A DNA stretch of 64,000 nt from Streptomyces sp. NBC_01335. Lineage in GTDB: Bacteria; Actinomycetota; Actinomycetes; Streptomycetales; Streptomycetaceae. This document shows positions 54,344-63,026 of the stretch, piece by piece. Location: positions 4,741,001-4,805,000 of the forward strand of contig NZ_CP108370.1 in NCBI RefSeq assembly GCF_035953295.1. Reading direction: 5' to 3'. Below the pieces are notes generated by a model. That model was not told the DNA's origin and did not search any database. It saw only the letters and a program-made list of their open reading frames with translations. Each line of letters starts with the position of its first letter. Within the stretch, counting starts at the first letter, position 1. The translations under genes and the position numbers were made by a program.

Positions 54344-55729
54344 TCAGTCGGTGAGAGCCGGGAAGTCGGGCCCGATGGTCAGGGTGATGCCCGCGGAGGC
54401 GTCCGGTGCGGCGGGGGTCGGTGTGAGACCTGGCAGCCGACCTGCGAGGGCCTTGGCCTGTTCCGCCTTGTCCGGGGTGTAGGCGAGGGTGGTCCTCCCG
54501 GCGTGGGCGGGGGCGTTGCCGGTGCCGGCGATCTGGAAGCCGAGGGCGCGGAGCCCTTCGGCGACCTCCGCGGCCTTGCCCCGGGTGCCGGTGCCGTTGA
54601 GGACGGTGACGCTGACCGTGCCGGCCGGCGCGGGGAGTTCGCCGGCAGCCTGTTTGAGGGCGGCCGGAGTTGTCTCACGGTCCTCGTTCAGGGCCTTGAA
54701 CAGGTTCAGGGCCGCCGGCTGTTGCCAGGTCACGTTCGCCTTGTCCGTCGGTATGTCGCGCTCGCGGGGGTAGTTGGGGACGGTCAGGAAGGATATGCGA
54801 TCGGTGGCCATGCCCTTGAGGCTGCCGGCAAGGCTGTAGAGCGGCTTGATGCCGGCGAAGTCCTGGTCGGCGGTCAGCGACTTGGTGGCGGAGTCGAGGA
54901 AGCCGTACAGCGCGGTGGGGTTGTACAGCTTGGACTTGGCGCGGGCCGCCAGTGACTGCATGAACTCCTGCTGCCTGCCGATGCGGCCGATGTCCGAGCC
55001 GTCGCCGATGCCGTAGCGGGCGCGCACGTAACCGAGGGCCTTGTCGTCCCGGACGAGCTGGCAGCCGGCTTTCAGGTCGAGGTGGGCCTTGGTGTCGTGG
55101 ATGTCCTCCTTCGGGCAGACTTCCACGCCTCCGAGGGCGTTGACCATTCCGGTGAAACCGTGGAAGTCGGCGATCAGGAAGTGGTCCACGCGCACGTGGG
55201 TGTTGGCTTCGACGGTCTTGATGGTGCAGGCCGCGGCCTTGACCTCGTCGCCGGTGGACCCGCCGATGGCGTACGCCTCGTTGATCTTGAACGGGTGGGG
55301 CTTGGTGGTGGAGCCGTCGCCCCGCGCGCAGGACGGGATGCGCACCCAGGAGTCACGGGGGAAGGAGACGACGGAGGCCCACTTCCCGTCCCCTCCGGTG
55401 TGCAGCAGCATCAGAGTGTCGGACTGCATGGTGGTGAGGTTCTTGCCGTAGGCGTCGCCGAGTCCCTTCCTGCTGTCCGAGCCGATGACGAGGATGTTCT
55501 GGCCCCCGGCCGCGGCCTCGGGCCGGTCGCCGCCGAGTGAGTCGTCCAGGTCGGCGCCCTTGATGTTGCCGCTGAGGTGGGAGTACGCCCAGCCGCCGGT
55601 GCCCGCCGCGCCCAGGACGAGGATGGACGCGGCTGTCGCGATCCACCGTCCCGTACGGCGGCCCGTACGCCGTCGGCGCCGCCCTCCGGAGGAGGCGGGC
55701 GTGCCGTCCGCCCTGCGTTGTCCTGACAC
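54344..55729 (-). CDS. LytR-CpsA-Psr (LCP) family ligase with LytR_C domain
   Basis: 461 residues from GTG 55729. The N-terminus is short and very basic, with one transmembrane anchor (WIATAASILVLGAAGTGGWA). The LCP domain has ILVIGSDSRKGLG, MQSDTLMLLH, VSFPRDSWVRIP, HPFKINEAYAIGG, DHFLIADFHGFTGMVNALGG and RARYGIGDGSDIGRIGRQQE with the catalytic Arg cluster. The C-terminal LytR_C domain starts near residue 360 (VSVTVLNGTGTRGKAAEVAE). LCP enzymes attach teichoic-acid-like or other glycopolymers to peptidoglycan outside the membrane. Confidence 0.93.
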   Translation of the reverse strand: MSGQRRADGTPASSGGRRRRRTGRRTGRWIATAASILVLGAAGTGGWAYSHLSGNIKGADLDDSLGGDRPEAAAGGQNILVIGSDSRKGLGDAYGKNLTTMQSDTLMLLHTGGDGKWASVVSFPRDSWVRIPSCARGDGSTTKPHPFKINEAYAIGGSTGDEVKAAACTIKTVEANTHVRVDHFLIADFHGFTGMVNALGGVEVCPKEDIHDTKAHLDLKAGCQLVRDDKALGYVRARYGIGDGSDIGRIGRQQEFMQSLAARAKSKLYNPTALYGFLDSATKSLTADQDFAGIKPLYSLAGSLKGMATDRISFLTVPNYPRERDIPTDKANVTWQQPAALNLFKALNEDRETTPAALKQAAGELPAPAGTVSVTVLNGTGTRGKAAEVAEGLRALGFQIAGTGNAPAHAGRTTLAYTPDKAEQAKALAGRLPGLTPTPAAPDASAGITLTIGPDFPALTD

Positions 55730-56036
55730 GACATGCTCCTTCGCTTTCGCGCGGTGGTCCCGTGCGGATGGTCCGGTCCCTGAAGGCTGTCCCGTCGGAC
55801 GAGGACGGGGCGAGGCGGCCGCGTACGAAGAGGGGTCCGCCGAGTGCGAAGACGACTCGGGATCACGGAACGTTCCACCTCACCGCGCCGTGCGGGTGCG
55901 CTCTCCGCCACCGGCGGGTCGACAGGTCGCGCTTGTCCGGTTACGCCCCACGAAGGGTCGCTGACCCTGGGTGGTCGGGCGATCCCGCAACGTGATATCC
56001 GTGGGTTCGCATCCTCGCTCCTCGGAAGGAACTCGC
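55730..56036. other. 307-bp divergent region between LCP and SGNH genes
   Basis: Leader and promoter sequence for two divergent envelope genes. I see no gene and no clear palindrome. The last bases carry the GGAAGGA RBS for the gene at 56037. Confidence 0.45.
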
Positions 56037-57074
56037 GTGCGCAAGACCGCTGCCGCCGCGCTCGTCGCGCTCGGGCTGTGGGCGACGGCCGCCGCCCCGG
56101 CCCCAGTTGCCGTATCCGCCGCACCCGCCGCAGCCGCTCCGGTGGAGACCGTGTTCATCGGCGACTCCTCCACCGGCAACTTCGGCATCGCCCCCACGCG
56201 CGGCCCCGCCGGGTGCGTGCGGTCCGCCGAGAACTACCCGGTCAAGGTCGTCGAGAGGCTCGCCCCGGCCGGTGTACGGCTCGACGTGCGGGCGGACGTG
56301 TCCTGCGGTGGCGCCAGGATCCGCGACGTGTGGGAGGCGCAGAGCTTCCCGCCGTCCGGTGGGGAGCGGGCTGGTGGGGAGCGGGCCGGTGGGGAGCGGA
56401 TCGCCCCGCAGGAGGCGGCGCTCGGTCCGGATACCGGGCTGGTGGTGGGCAGCCTCGGCGGCAACACGGCCGGGGTCGCGAGCATCCTCAAGCAGTGCTC
56501 ACCACGGCTGCGCGGCGCCGAGGGGTCGATGATGCCCGCCGAACCGGTCGACGCGGCCTCGCCCGCCTCGGAGTGCGCCGCGTACTTCCAGGGGGAGGGC
56601 GCGCGGTGGCTCGCAGGGCGCATGGCCGCCGTCCGTCAGGATCTGGGCCGGATGTTCGACCAGGTGAAGGCCCGGTCCCCGAACGCCCGTGTGGTGCTGG
56701 TCGGTTACCCCCGGCTCGTACCCGCCGACACCAGCCGGTGCCTGGCGGAGGTTCCGGGCGGCTCGGAGAAGCCGTTCGCGGACATCGGGCAGGACGCCCT
56801 GACGTTCCTGGACGCCGGTGTGCAGCGGCCCCTCGGCGACCTCATGCGGGAGGCGGCCGAAGAGGCGGGGGCGACCTACGTCGACCTCTACGCCCGGACC
56901 GGCACCACGACCGGCTGCGACGGGGCCCGGCGCGGTGTCGGCGCCCTGCTGGAGGGCTCCGAGGTGAGCTACGGGGGCCACCGGCTCCCCTGGTACGTCC
57001 ACCCGAACCGCACCGGCCGCGACCTCCAGGCGGCAGCGGTCGCCGAGGCGATCGAGGGGCTGCTCGGCGCGTAG
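56037..57074 (+). CDS. Secreted SGNH/GDSL-type hydrolase
   Basis: 345 residues from GTG 56037, with AAGGA 7 nt upstream. Signal peptide: VRKTAAAALVALGLWATAAA, then PAPVAVSAAPAAAA, with cleavage likely after the Ala-rich stretch. The mature enzyme begins VETVFIGDSSTGNFG, carrying the block I Gly-Asp-Ser nucleophile. VGSLGGNTAG gives the Gly/Asn oxyanion part, and WYVHPNRTGRDLQ the catalytic His. Cysteines (CVRSAE, VSCGGAR, KQCSPR, SECAAY, SRCLAE, TGCDGA) should form disulfides. An internal 15-bp DNA repeat encodes GGERA three times. It probably acts as an esterase on envelope or exogenous esters. Confidence 0.9.
   Translation: MRKTAAAALVALGLWATAAAPAPVAVSAAPAAAAPVETVFIGDSSTGNFGIAPTRGPAGCVRSAENYPVKVVERLAPAGVRLDVRADVSCGGARIRDVWEAQSFPPSGGERAGGERAGGERIAPQEAALGPDTGLVVGSLGGNTAGVASILKQCSPRLRGAEGSMMPAEPVDAASPASECAAYFQGEGARWLAGRMAAVRQDLGRMFDQVKARSPNARVVLVGYPRLVPADTSRCLAEVPGGSEKPFADIGQDALTFLDAGVQRPLGDLMREAAEEAGATYVDLYARTGTTTGCDGARRGVGALLEGSEVSYGGHRLPWYVHPNRTGRDLQAAAVAEAIEGLLGA
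56357..56402 (+). repeat. 15-bp tandem repeat inside the SGNH gene
   Basis: Three consecutive copies of GGTGGGGAGCGGGCC-like units, in frame, encoding GGERA repeats in a surface loop. Confidence 0.8.
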
Positions 57075-57099
57075 CGCCACGCCTCCCCGGCCCGCCCCC

Positions 57100-57657
57100 T
57101 CAGCCCGACGTCAGCCGGGTCGGCTGGATGCCGGTGAGGAGGGTGTTCAGGGCCCGGTCGATGTCCGCGCCGAGGAACCAGTCGCCGGTGTGGTCGACGC
57201 TGTAGACCCGCCCCTCGGTGTCCATCGCGAGGACCGCCTGCCCCTCGCTCTCCTGGCCCAGGGGGCTGATCTCGGTCTCCAGGGCCCGGCCGAGGTCGCC
57301 CAGGGTGCGGGCGAGGTGGAGGCCGCCGAGCGGGTCGATGCGCACGGAGGCGGGGGCGATCTGCCGGCCGGGTCCGGGGGCCGGGATGTGCAGGTTGCCG
57401 AACTCCGCCCACGCCTCGACCACCGCCGGGAACACCGCGTGCTCGTGTCCCGCCGGCGAGGTGTGGGCGCGCAGCGCGTCGGCCCACTCCTCGGCCTGCC
57501 GGATGATCCAGCGGCCGGGCTCCCAGCCCGCCGCGCGCAGGGCCTTCTCGACGGCGGGGGTGAAGCGGGTGCTGTGGTCCCGGATCGGGTCGTGCCGGCT
57601 CAGGTCGTGCTGCCCCGGAATCCGCCGGCCGGGATCGTGCTGGCTCACGTTCTGCAT
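57100..57657 (-). CDS. SUKH-3-like immunity protein
   Basis: 185 residues. After a His/Asp-rich N-terminus, the pattern FTPAVEKALRAAGWEPGR, FPAVVEAWAEFGNLHIPAPG, LARTLGDLGRALETEISPLG, AVLAMDTEGRVYSVDHTGDW and DIDRALNTLLTG fits the SUKH-3 branch of the SMI1/KNR4 superfamily. These proteins typically neutralise secreted or contact-delivered toxins, often nucleases and deaminases. It starts 10 bp after the stop of the YwqJ-like deaminase gene and should be co-expressed with it as an immunity partner (inference). Confidence 0.8.
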   Translation of the reverse strand: MQNVSQHDPGRRIPGQHDLSRHDPIRDHSTRFTPAVEKALRAAGWEPGRWIIRQAEEWADALRAHTSPAGHEHAVFPAVVEAWAEFGNLHIPAPGPGRQIAPASVRIDPLGGLHLARTLGDLGRALETEISPLGQESEGQAVLAMDTEGRVYSVDHTGDWFLGADIDRALNTLLTGIQPTRLTSG

Positions 57658-57667
57658 GGGGACGCCG

Positions 57668-58192
57668 TCAGCCCTTCTCGGCCGAGGTGGCCGCGCCGTT
57701 GGCGGTGAGGTCGACGGGGCGTACGCCGAAGTGGGCGAGCATCACCGAGCAGGAGCGGCAGGGCGCCGCGTAACTTCCGTGCCGGGGGTCGCCGTCCTCG
57801 CGGATGTGGCGGGCGGTGAGGCGGCCGTGCTTGAGCGCGCGCCGGGCTTCGCCGCTGGTGAGGGGTTTGCGCTGGGCGCGTTTGGAGCGGGTTCCCTCCG
57901 CTGCGGTGAGCTGCCGGGAGAGGAGTATCGCCTCGGGGCAGCGACCGGTGAAACGTTCGCGCTGGCTGGTGGGGAGGGTGTCCAGGAAGTCCTGGACGAG
58001 GTGGTGCAGGACGGGTGGCTGGTCCCCCTTGCCCGCGGTGCAGGTGAGCGTCTCCCCGCGTACGGACAGCGCGGCGGCCACGGCCGGCAGGATGCCGTCG
58101 CGTCGGTGGAGCAGCCGGGGGACGCGGTTGGAGTCGGTGGTGCTCCAGCTGAGGCGCGGGTCCCCGGAAGTGACTGTATGTACGTCGTGCAT
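57668..58192 (-). CDS. YwqJ-like nucleic acid/nucleotide deaminase
   Basis: 174 residues from ATG 58192, with GGGAGG about 11 nt upstream. The cytidine-deaminase-like zinc motif is split as C85-P-E87 (GRCPEAILLS) and P144-C145-x-x-C148 (AAPCRSCSVML), with the C-x-E variant typical of the YwqJ family. The N-terminal half has TCTAGKGDQPPVLHHLVQDF. This clade belongs to polymorphic toxin-type deaminases. Here it is a free-standing cytoplasmic protein with no export domain, paired with a SUKH-3 gene. It may be a solitary toxin module, an intracellular enzyme or a remnant effector cassette. Confidence 0.82.
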   Translation of the reverse strand: MHDVHTVTSGDPRLSWSTTDSNRVPRLLHRRDGILPAVAAALSVRGETLTCTAGKGDQPPVLHHLVQDFLDTLPTSQRERFTGRCPEAILLSRQLTAAEGTRSKRAQRKPLTSGEARRALKHGRLTARHIREDGDPRHGSYAAPCRSCSVMLAHFGVRPVDLTANGAATSAEKG

Positions 58193-58320
58193 GGCGTCGA
58201 ATTCCTCCCGTGCAATCCCCCGAGTTGCGGGGGACAGCCTGCCAAATGTGTCGGACGGTGGGGAAGCTGGGGCGGTATTGGGGACAGCGTGTCGCTCAAA
58301 GCCGCCCAACCGTCGCTCTT

Positions 58321-58340
58321 CCGTCACCTGGATGTGACGG
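58321..58340. promoter_or_regulatory. Palindrome CCGTCAC-N6-GTGACGG between the divergent toxin/immunity operons
   Basis: A perfect 7-bp inverted repeat in the 236-bp divergent region, followed by a further GTGACGG copy at 58344-58350. It could coordinate the leftward deaminase/SUKH-3 pair and the rightward fusion genes. Confidence 0.55.
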
Positions 58341-58428
58341 TCGGTGACGGCCGGGAAAGGGGCGGCCCTGGCTGTTGCGCCACCGCATAGGCTGTGCGGA
58401 ACACCGGACGCAGCAGGGGGCAACCGCC

Positions 58429-59406
58429 ATGACGACAGGTCGGCTCGGGCAGCAAGCCGCGCCACCGAACGCGGCCTACGCCGGGCAGGTCGTGCACTTC
58501 CCGGACCCGGTCCGGGCGTCGCGCCACCCGAGGGGGGTGCGGATCGACGCGAACGGTCACCCGGACTTCTCCCCGTACGCGCGCGCGGCGGCGGAGATCG
58601 CCGATCCGCCGGAGGGTTTCGGCATCGACGAACTCCGGCTCACCGACTACGTGTCGGCGAACGCGGCGCTGGCGGCGGCCGGTCACGAGCTGTGGGACAC
58701 GATCCCCTCCGTCGCGACCCCGCACGGCTGGACCTGGCACCACGTGTCGGGCACCCGCCGGATGGAGCTCGTACCGGTCGACGTGAAGCCGCTGCTGCGC
58801 CACCACGCCGGTCTGACGACGACCCCGGTGGACCACGAGCGGCGTGGCACGCGGCCGTTGCAGGGCACCCGGCCCGCGCACTTCCGGCTGCCGAAGGGTG
58901 CCGTCGCGGTGTCCGAACAGCAGATCCAGGGCGCCGAGGAGGACTTGGGGTACCGGCTGCCGGGCGCGTACCGCTCGTTCCTCAAGGCGGCGGGCGGCTC
59001 CGCCCCGGTCGGTACCGCGCTCGACCCCGAACTGGGGCTCCTGGTGGACCAGCCGTTCTTCACGGTGCGCGAGGAGGCGGCGGTCAACGACCTCGTCTAC
59101 GTCAACAAGTGCCTGCGGGACCACTTCACCAAGGACTTCCTGGGGATCGCGTTCGTCCAGGGCGGTCTGCTGGCGGTGAAGGTGAAGGGGAGCGGCATCG
59201 GCTCGGTCTGGTTCTGCGCGTACGACGACGCGCGCGACCGGAACGACCTGACGGTCCAGGAGCGGTCCGAGCGGCTGCTGCTGCCGTGCGGCGCCGACTT
59301 CGACGCGTTCCTCCAGCGCCTGGCGGGCAGCCCGCAGGAGCTGGAGACGGTGGCGAACCTGATGGTGGACGGCGGCTTCGCGCGTGCCGTCCCGGTGGAG
59401 GGCTGA
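58429..59406 (+). CDS. WHH-type nuclease domain fused to a SUKH (SMI1/KNR4) domain
   Basis: 325 residues. Residues 1 to about 130 contain NGHPDFSPYARA, LTDYVSANAALAAAGHELWD and the nuclease-like motif PHGWTWHHVSGTRRMELVPV (W103-H104-H105, LVP) with HH at 125-126. This matches the WHH branch of the HNH/EndoVII toxin fold. Residues 155-320 are a SUKH/SMI1 domain (VSEQQIQGAEEDLGYRLPGA, YRSFLKAAGGSAP, FLGIAFVQGGLLAVKVKGSG). A toxin-type nuclease and an immunity-type domain in one chain is unusual; it may be a cytoplasmic decoy or immunity reader. The stop lies 5 bp before the next gene. Confidence 0.82.
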   Translation: MTTGRLGQQAAPPNAAYAGQVVHFPDPVRASRHPRGVRIDANGHPDFSPYARAAAEIADPPEGFGIDELRLTDYVSANAALAAAGHELWDTIPSVATPHGWTWHHVSGTRRMELVPVDVKPLLRHHAGLTTTPVDHERRGTRPLQGTRPAHFRLPKGAVAVSEQQIQGAEEDLGYRLPGAYRSFLKAAGGSAPVGTALDPELGLLVDQPFFTVREEAAVNDLVYVNKCLRDHFTKDFLGIAFVQGGLLAVKVKGSGIGSVWFCAYDDARDRNDLTVQERSERLLLPCGADFDAFLQRLAGSPQELETVANLMVDGGFARAVPVEG

Positions 59407-59411
59407 GCGCG

Positions 59412-61727
59412 ATGGTGACGTTCGCACAGGCGCAGGAGCGGGCCGACGAGTGGGTCAACGGTGACGTGCCCGCCTACCAGCACCGGGAGGTGCGGGTCCG
59501 CGAGTTCGATCTGGGCTTCGTGGTGTGGGCGGAGGACCGCCCGGAGGGCCCCGTCTCGGACGGCGGCCGGCAGCGGCTGGTCATCGCCCGCGACAGCGGC
59601 GAGGCCACCCTGTGGCCGGGCCTGCCGGTGGGCGAGGTGATACGGCGTTACGAGGAGGAGTACGGCTCCCCGCAGGACGCCGCGCCCGCCCCCCGGGCGC
59701 CCGCGCGCATCGACCTGAACCAGACCTCCTTCCTGCTGACGCCGCCGGAGTGGCTCCAGGAAGCGGCCGACAAGCTGGGCATTCCGGACGGCAGGCGTGA
59801 GCAGCCGTCCGACGCGGCTGCCGGTGGGGCCGGCGGTTCCGATGGTGCTGGTGGTTCCGGCGGTACAGGTGAGGTCGGTGGTGGCGTCGTCGTGAGCGAT
59901 GCCGTGCCGTCCGTACCCTCCGCCCGGCCCGCCCCGCAGGAGCCCGAGGACCACGAGCCGACCGCCTCGGACGGGGTGCCCGCGACCGGTTCCCCGGCCG
60001 CCGCGCCCGTACCGGACGGCGCCACGCCGTGGGCCGGTACGGACACCAACCGCGGCTCGGACGACGCGGCGGTCCCGCTGCCCGCCACCGTGTTCGCCCC
60101 GCCGCTCTCGGGCGCCGACGACGAGGGCGCGCCCGCGCCGAACGTTCCGGCCGACGCCCCGACCACGCTGATGACGGGCGGCACGCCGCCGCCGAAGCGG
60201 GGGCCGGGCACCCCTCCCGACGCCGAGGACATCGCGGACGCGGCGACCAGCAAGGCCGTGGCCCCGCCGCGCGCCCCGCGCCCCAGTACGGTGCCCCCGC
60301 CGCCGAGCGCCCCGGGCATTCCGGGCGTTCGTCCCGTCGCGCCCCCGCCGGTCTCGGGCCCGGGTGCGCCCGGGGTGCCCGCCGCCGGTTACGTACCGAC
60401 GCAGCTGGCTCCCGCGGTCGGCGGACCGGGTATGCCGCAGCCGCCGGCACCGCCCGGTCCTTTGACGCCTTCCGGTCCGCCCGGTCCTCCGACGCCTCCC
60501 GGTCCGCCCGCGCAGCCCGGTGTTCCGGCACCGCCCGGTCCGCCCGGTCCGCCCGCCCCGCCGGGTCCGCGCGGTGACGTGCACCATGCCGAGACGGTGT
60601 TCGCCGCGCCGCCGGTCGGTCCTCCGGTCGGCGGCATGCCCGGCGTCCCGGTGGGGCCTCCCGGCCCGCCGCCCCCCGTCGCGGGGGTGCCGGGGCCCGG
60701 GGTCGTACCCCCGCCGCCGCCCGCCTACGGCTACCCGCAACAGCCCGCCCAGCCGCCGACCGTGGGACCCGGCTACCAGGCGGTGCTGCGGTACCGCGCG
60801 CCCGACGGCAGTGAGCAGCAGCTCATCCGGCGTTCGGCGCCGGGCACTCCGCACCCGGAGTGGCAGATGCTCTACGAGCTGCGGGGCATGAACGTGCCGC
60901 CCCAGCAGGTCATCGAGCTCCACACCGAGCTGGAGTCCTGCGAGCTGCCCGGCGGCTACTGCGCGCGGATGATCCGCGAGATGTGGCCGCAGGTACGGAT
61001 CACCAGCGTCGCCCCGTACGGCACCGACCACGCGAGCCGTCAGCAGGGCATGCGGCACCTCCTCACCCACCAGGGCGAGCTGCACCAGGTGGCGGACGGC
61101 CCGGCGCGGCCCGCCCCGGTGCGTGCGCCGCTGCCGCCCGTACAGCCCGCGCCGCCGGTCGGGCCGGAAGGGGTGGCGGAGGAGCTGCTCCAGGCGTTCG
61201 GTCCGCAGGGCGTGCTCCGCTTCGACGAGCGGGCCGTGTCCCGGCAGGGTGTGCCGGAGACGGTGGGCCGGACCCTGGTCTGGGCGGGGCTGCCCGCCGA
61301 TTTCGGGCCGTTCTTCTGGGCCCAGCCCGGCCAGCCGGTCGTGCCGACCCTCGCCGAGCTGGCCGCGCAGCGCCAGGTGCGGCCCGCGCCGGACGCGGGG
61401 GCGTACCTGGTGATGGGTACGGACTTCGGCCGGGCGATCTGCGTCCAGTACGGCACGGCGAACATCGTCGCCGTGCCCGTGGAGGCCGGTCCGGGCGGGC
61501 AGTCGGTGCTGCCGCAGTTCGTGAACACGGGGCTCCCCGAGTTCGTCCGGTGCATGGCCCTGCTCGGGCGGATGTGGCGGCTGCGGTACGGGCTGAACCC
61601 GGAGCAGGCCGGCCGCTGGACCGTCGACTTCCAGGCGGCCCTGGCGGCGCTGGACCCGGCGGCGCTGGCCTCGCCGGAGAGCTGGTGGTCGGTGCTGCTG
61701 GAACAGATGTGGGATGGCCTGATCTGA
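59412..61727 (+). CDS. Imm35-like / deaminase-like / SUKH-4 multidomain protein
   Basis: 771 residues. Residues 1-85 resemble the YrhB/Imm35 immunity fold (QERADEWVNGDVPAYQHREV, LVIARDSGEATLWPGLPVGE). Residues 130-450 are a long Pro/Gly/Ala/Val-rich linker with many PPGPP-like repeats. Residues about 453-540 carry a deaminase-like segment with H-P-E-W (TPHPEWQMLYELRG) and CELPGGYCARMIREM, a zinc-motif pattern seen in nucleic-acid/nucleotide deaminases of toxin systems. The last 200 residues form a SUKH-4 domain (ALLGRMWRLRYGLNPEQAGR, VLLEQMWDGLI). No signal peptide, so it acts in the cytoplasm. It is coupled to the WHH-SUKH gene (5-bp gap). Confidence 0.78.
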   Translation: MVTFAQAQERADEWVNGDVPAYQHREVRVREFDLGFVVWAEDRPEGPVSDGGRQRLVIARDSGEATLWPGLPVGEVIRRYEEEYGSPQDAAPAPRAPARIDLNQTSFLLTPPEWLQEAADKLGIPDGRREQPSDAAAGGAGGSDGAGGSGGTGEVGGGVVVSDAVPSVPSARPAPQEPEDHEPTASDGVPATGSPAAAPVPDGATPWAGTDTNRGSDDAAVPLPATVFAPPLSGADDEGAPAPNVPADAPTTLMTGGTPPPKRGPGTPPDAEDIADAATSKAVAPPRAPRPSTVPPPPSAPGIPGVRPVAPPPVSGPGAPGVPAAGYVPTQLAPAVGGPGMPQPPAPPGPLTPSGPPGPPTPPGPPAQPGVPAPPGPPGPPAPPGPRGDVHHAETVFAAPPVGPPVGGMPGVPVGPPGPPPPVAGVPGPGVVPPPPPAYGYPQQPAQPPTVGPGYQAVLRYRAPDGSEQQLIRRSAPGTPHPEWQMLYELRGMNVPPQQVIELHTELESCELPGGYCARMIREMWPQVRITSVAPYGTDHASRQQGMRHLLTHQGELHQVADGPARPAPVRAPLPPVQPAPPVGPEGVAEELLQAFGPQGVLRFDERAVSRQGVPETVGRTLVWAGLPADFGPFFWAQPGQPVVPTLAELAAQRQVRPAPDAGAYLVMGTDFGRAICVQYGTANIVAVPVEAGPGGQSVLPQFVNTGLPEFVRCMALLGRMWRLRYGLNPEQAGRWTVDFQAALAALDPAALASPESWWSVLLEQMWDGLI

Positions 61728-62053
61728 TCGCACGATCCACCGCCTGATCCGGCGGTGTGATCCGACGCCTGAGCCGATGGCTCGATCCGATGGCTCGATC
61801 AGGTGCCCTGCCGGCGCCGAGGCGCCCGCCCTCTCGAACTCTCCGTTCGAAGGGGCGGGCGCTTTCGCGTGTCCGGCCCGGTGCGGCCGGGTATTCCTTG
61901 GGGGTGTTTGCGGTGGGCGTTCGCGGACGCCGCCGGGCTGTGACGCCGGTCGCTTCCGTCCGGAAAGCGGCTGATCGATTCCGACTTCCGGCTCAATTGC
62001 CGCATCCTTGACCTCAGGATCGATGGCGGCGTGCGGAAGAGAGGGCTTCAGGG
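61728..62053. other. 326-bp intergenic region with short repeats and terminator
   Basis: Immediately after the SUKH-4 gene come several copies of GATCCG/CGATGGCTCGAT (61760-61803), then the long hairpin at 61822-61862. The rest is leader for the coiled-coil gene, ending with AGGG just before the ATG. No gene is seen. Confidence 0.5.
61822..61862 (+). terminator. Long terminator hairpin after the toxin/immunity island
   Basis: GCGCCCGCCC (61822-61831) pairs with GGGCGGGCGC (61853-61862). The inner CTCGAAC/GTTCGA arms extend the stem to about 17 bp around a TCTCC loop. It is followed by TTTCGCG. Confidence 0.88.
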
Positions 62054-62953
62054 ATGAGTGCTGCACCGGTGTCCGGACATGGCTTCGTGGGGGGACGAGG
62101 ACGTGGCTACCGCCCGGAGCAGGTGGATCGTTTCGTCGCCGCACTCTCGGCGGAGCGGGACGCGGCCCTGGACGAGCTCTCCCGGCTGACCGCCCGCGCG
62201 GAGGAGCTGGCGGCCGAGTCGGCCCGGCTGACCGAGCAGGTCGCGGGCCTCGCCCCGCAGACGTACCAGGAGCTGAGCGAGCGCGCCCGGTCCATCCTCG
62301 CCCTCACCGAGGAGGAGGCGACCGAGTCCGGCGCGGCCGCCCAGGAGGCCGCACAGGCGGTACGGGACGCGGCCGAGGCCGCCGGGCGCGAGGCGCGGGA
62401 CGCCGCCCGCGCGTACGCCGGGAAGGTGCGGGCCCAGGCCGGGGAGGACGCCGAACGCGTCCTCGCCGAGGCCCGCCGGGCGGCGGCGGACCTCCTCGCG
62501 CAGGCGGGCGATGACGCCGCGCGGATCCGTGCGGAGGGTGAGGAGCTGATGGCCCAGACCCGGGCCCGTACGTCCAGCGTCCTCACGCACCAGGAGCAGG
62601 AGCACGCCGAGCGCCACAAGGCCGCAGAGGCCGAACTGCTCGCACATGAAACACAATTGACGGAGCGTCACGACGGATTGATGGCCCGCGCGGACGCCGT
62701 CCTCGCGGCGGCGCGGCGCGGGCGCACGGAGGCCGAGGAGGCCGCGCGGCACGGCCAGGAGGACGCGGAGGCCCGCGCCGCCGAACTCTTCTCGGAGGCC
62801 CGCGTGCGCGAGGAGCGGGTGGTCCGCGAGACCGAACGCATACTGCGTGAACACGAGGTGAGCCGCGACGAGTTGCACGCCCGCATGACGCACGTACGCA
62901 ATTCGCTCGCCGCGCTCACGGGGCGGGTGACGGCTCCGCCGCCGGAGGGATGA
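62054..62953 (+). CDS. Long coiled-coil protein (DivIVA-like, often named cellulose-binding protein)
   Basis: 299 residues. The start [20 protein letters not shown], followed by [17 protein letters not shown], resembles the N-terminal lipid-binding/coiled region of DivIVA-type proteins. Residues 30-280 are almost continuous coiled coil rich in Ala, Glu and Arg ([40 protein letters not shown]). There is no membrane helix. Related streptomycete proteins are annotated as cellulose-binding but are more likely cytoskeletal or scaffolding. valS follows after 73 bp. Confidence 0.88.
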   Translation: MSAAPVSGHGFVGGRGRGYRPEQVDRFVAALSAERDAALDELSRLTARAEELAAESARLTEQVAGLAPQTYQELSERARSILALTEEEATESGAAAQEAAQAVRDAAEAAGREARDAARAYAGKVRAQAGEDAERVLAEARRAAADLLAQAGDDAARIRAEGEELMAQTRARTSSVLTHQEQEHAERHKAAEAELLAHETQLTERHDGLMARADAVLAAARRGRTEAEEAARHGQEDAEARAAELFSEARVREERVVRETERILREHEVSRDELHARMTHVRNSLAALTGRVTAPPPEG

Positions 62954-63026
62954 GGGGAAGGCGGGTCCGGCGGGCGGCCCCCGTGGGGCAGGGCGTCCGA
63001 AGGGCCCGGGTCATAGGATGGTCGTC

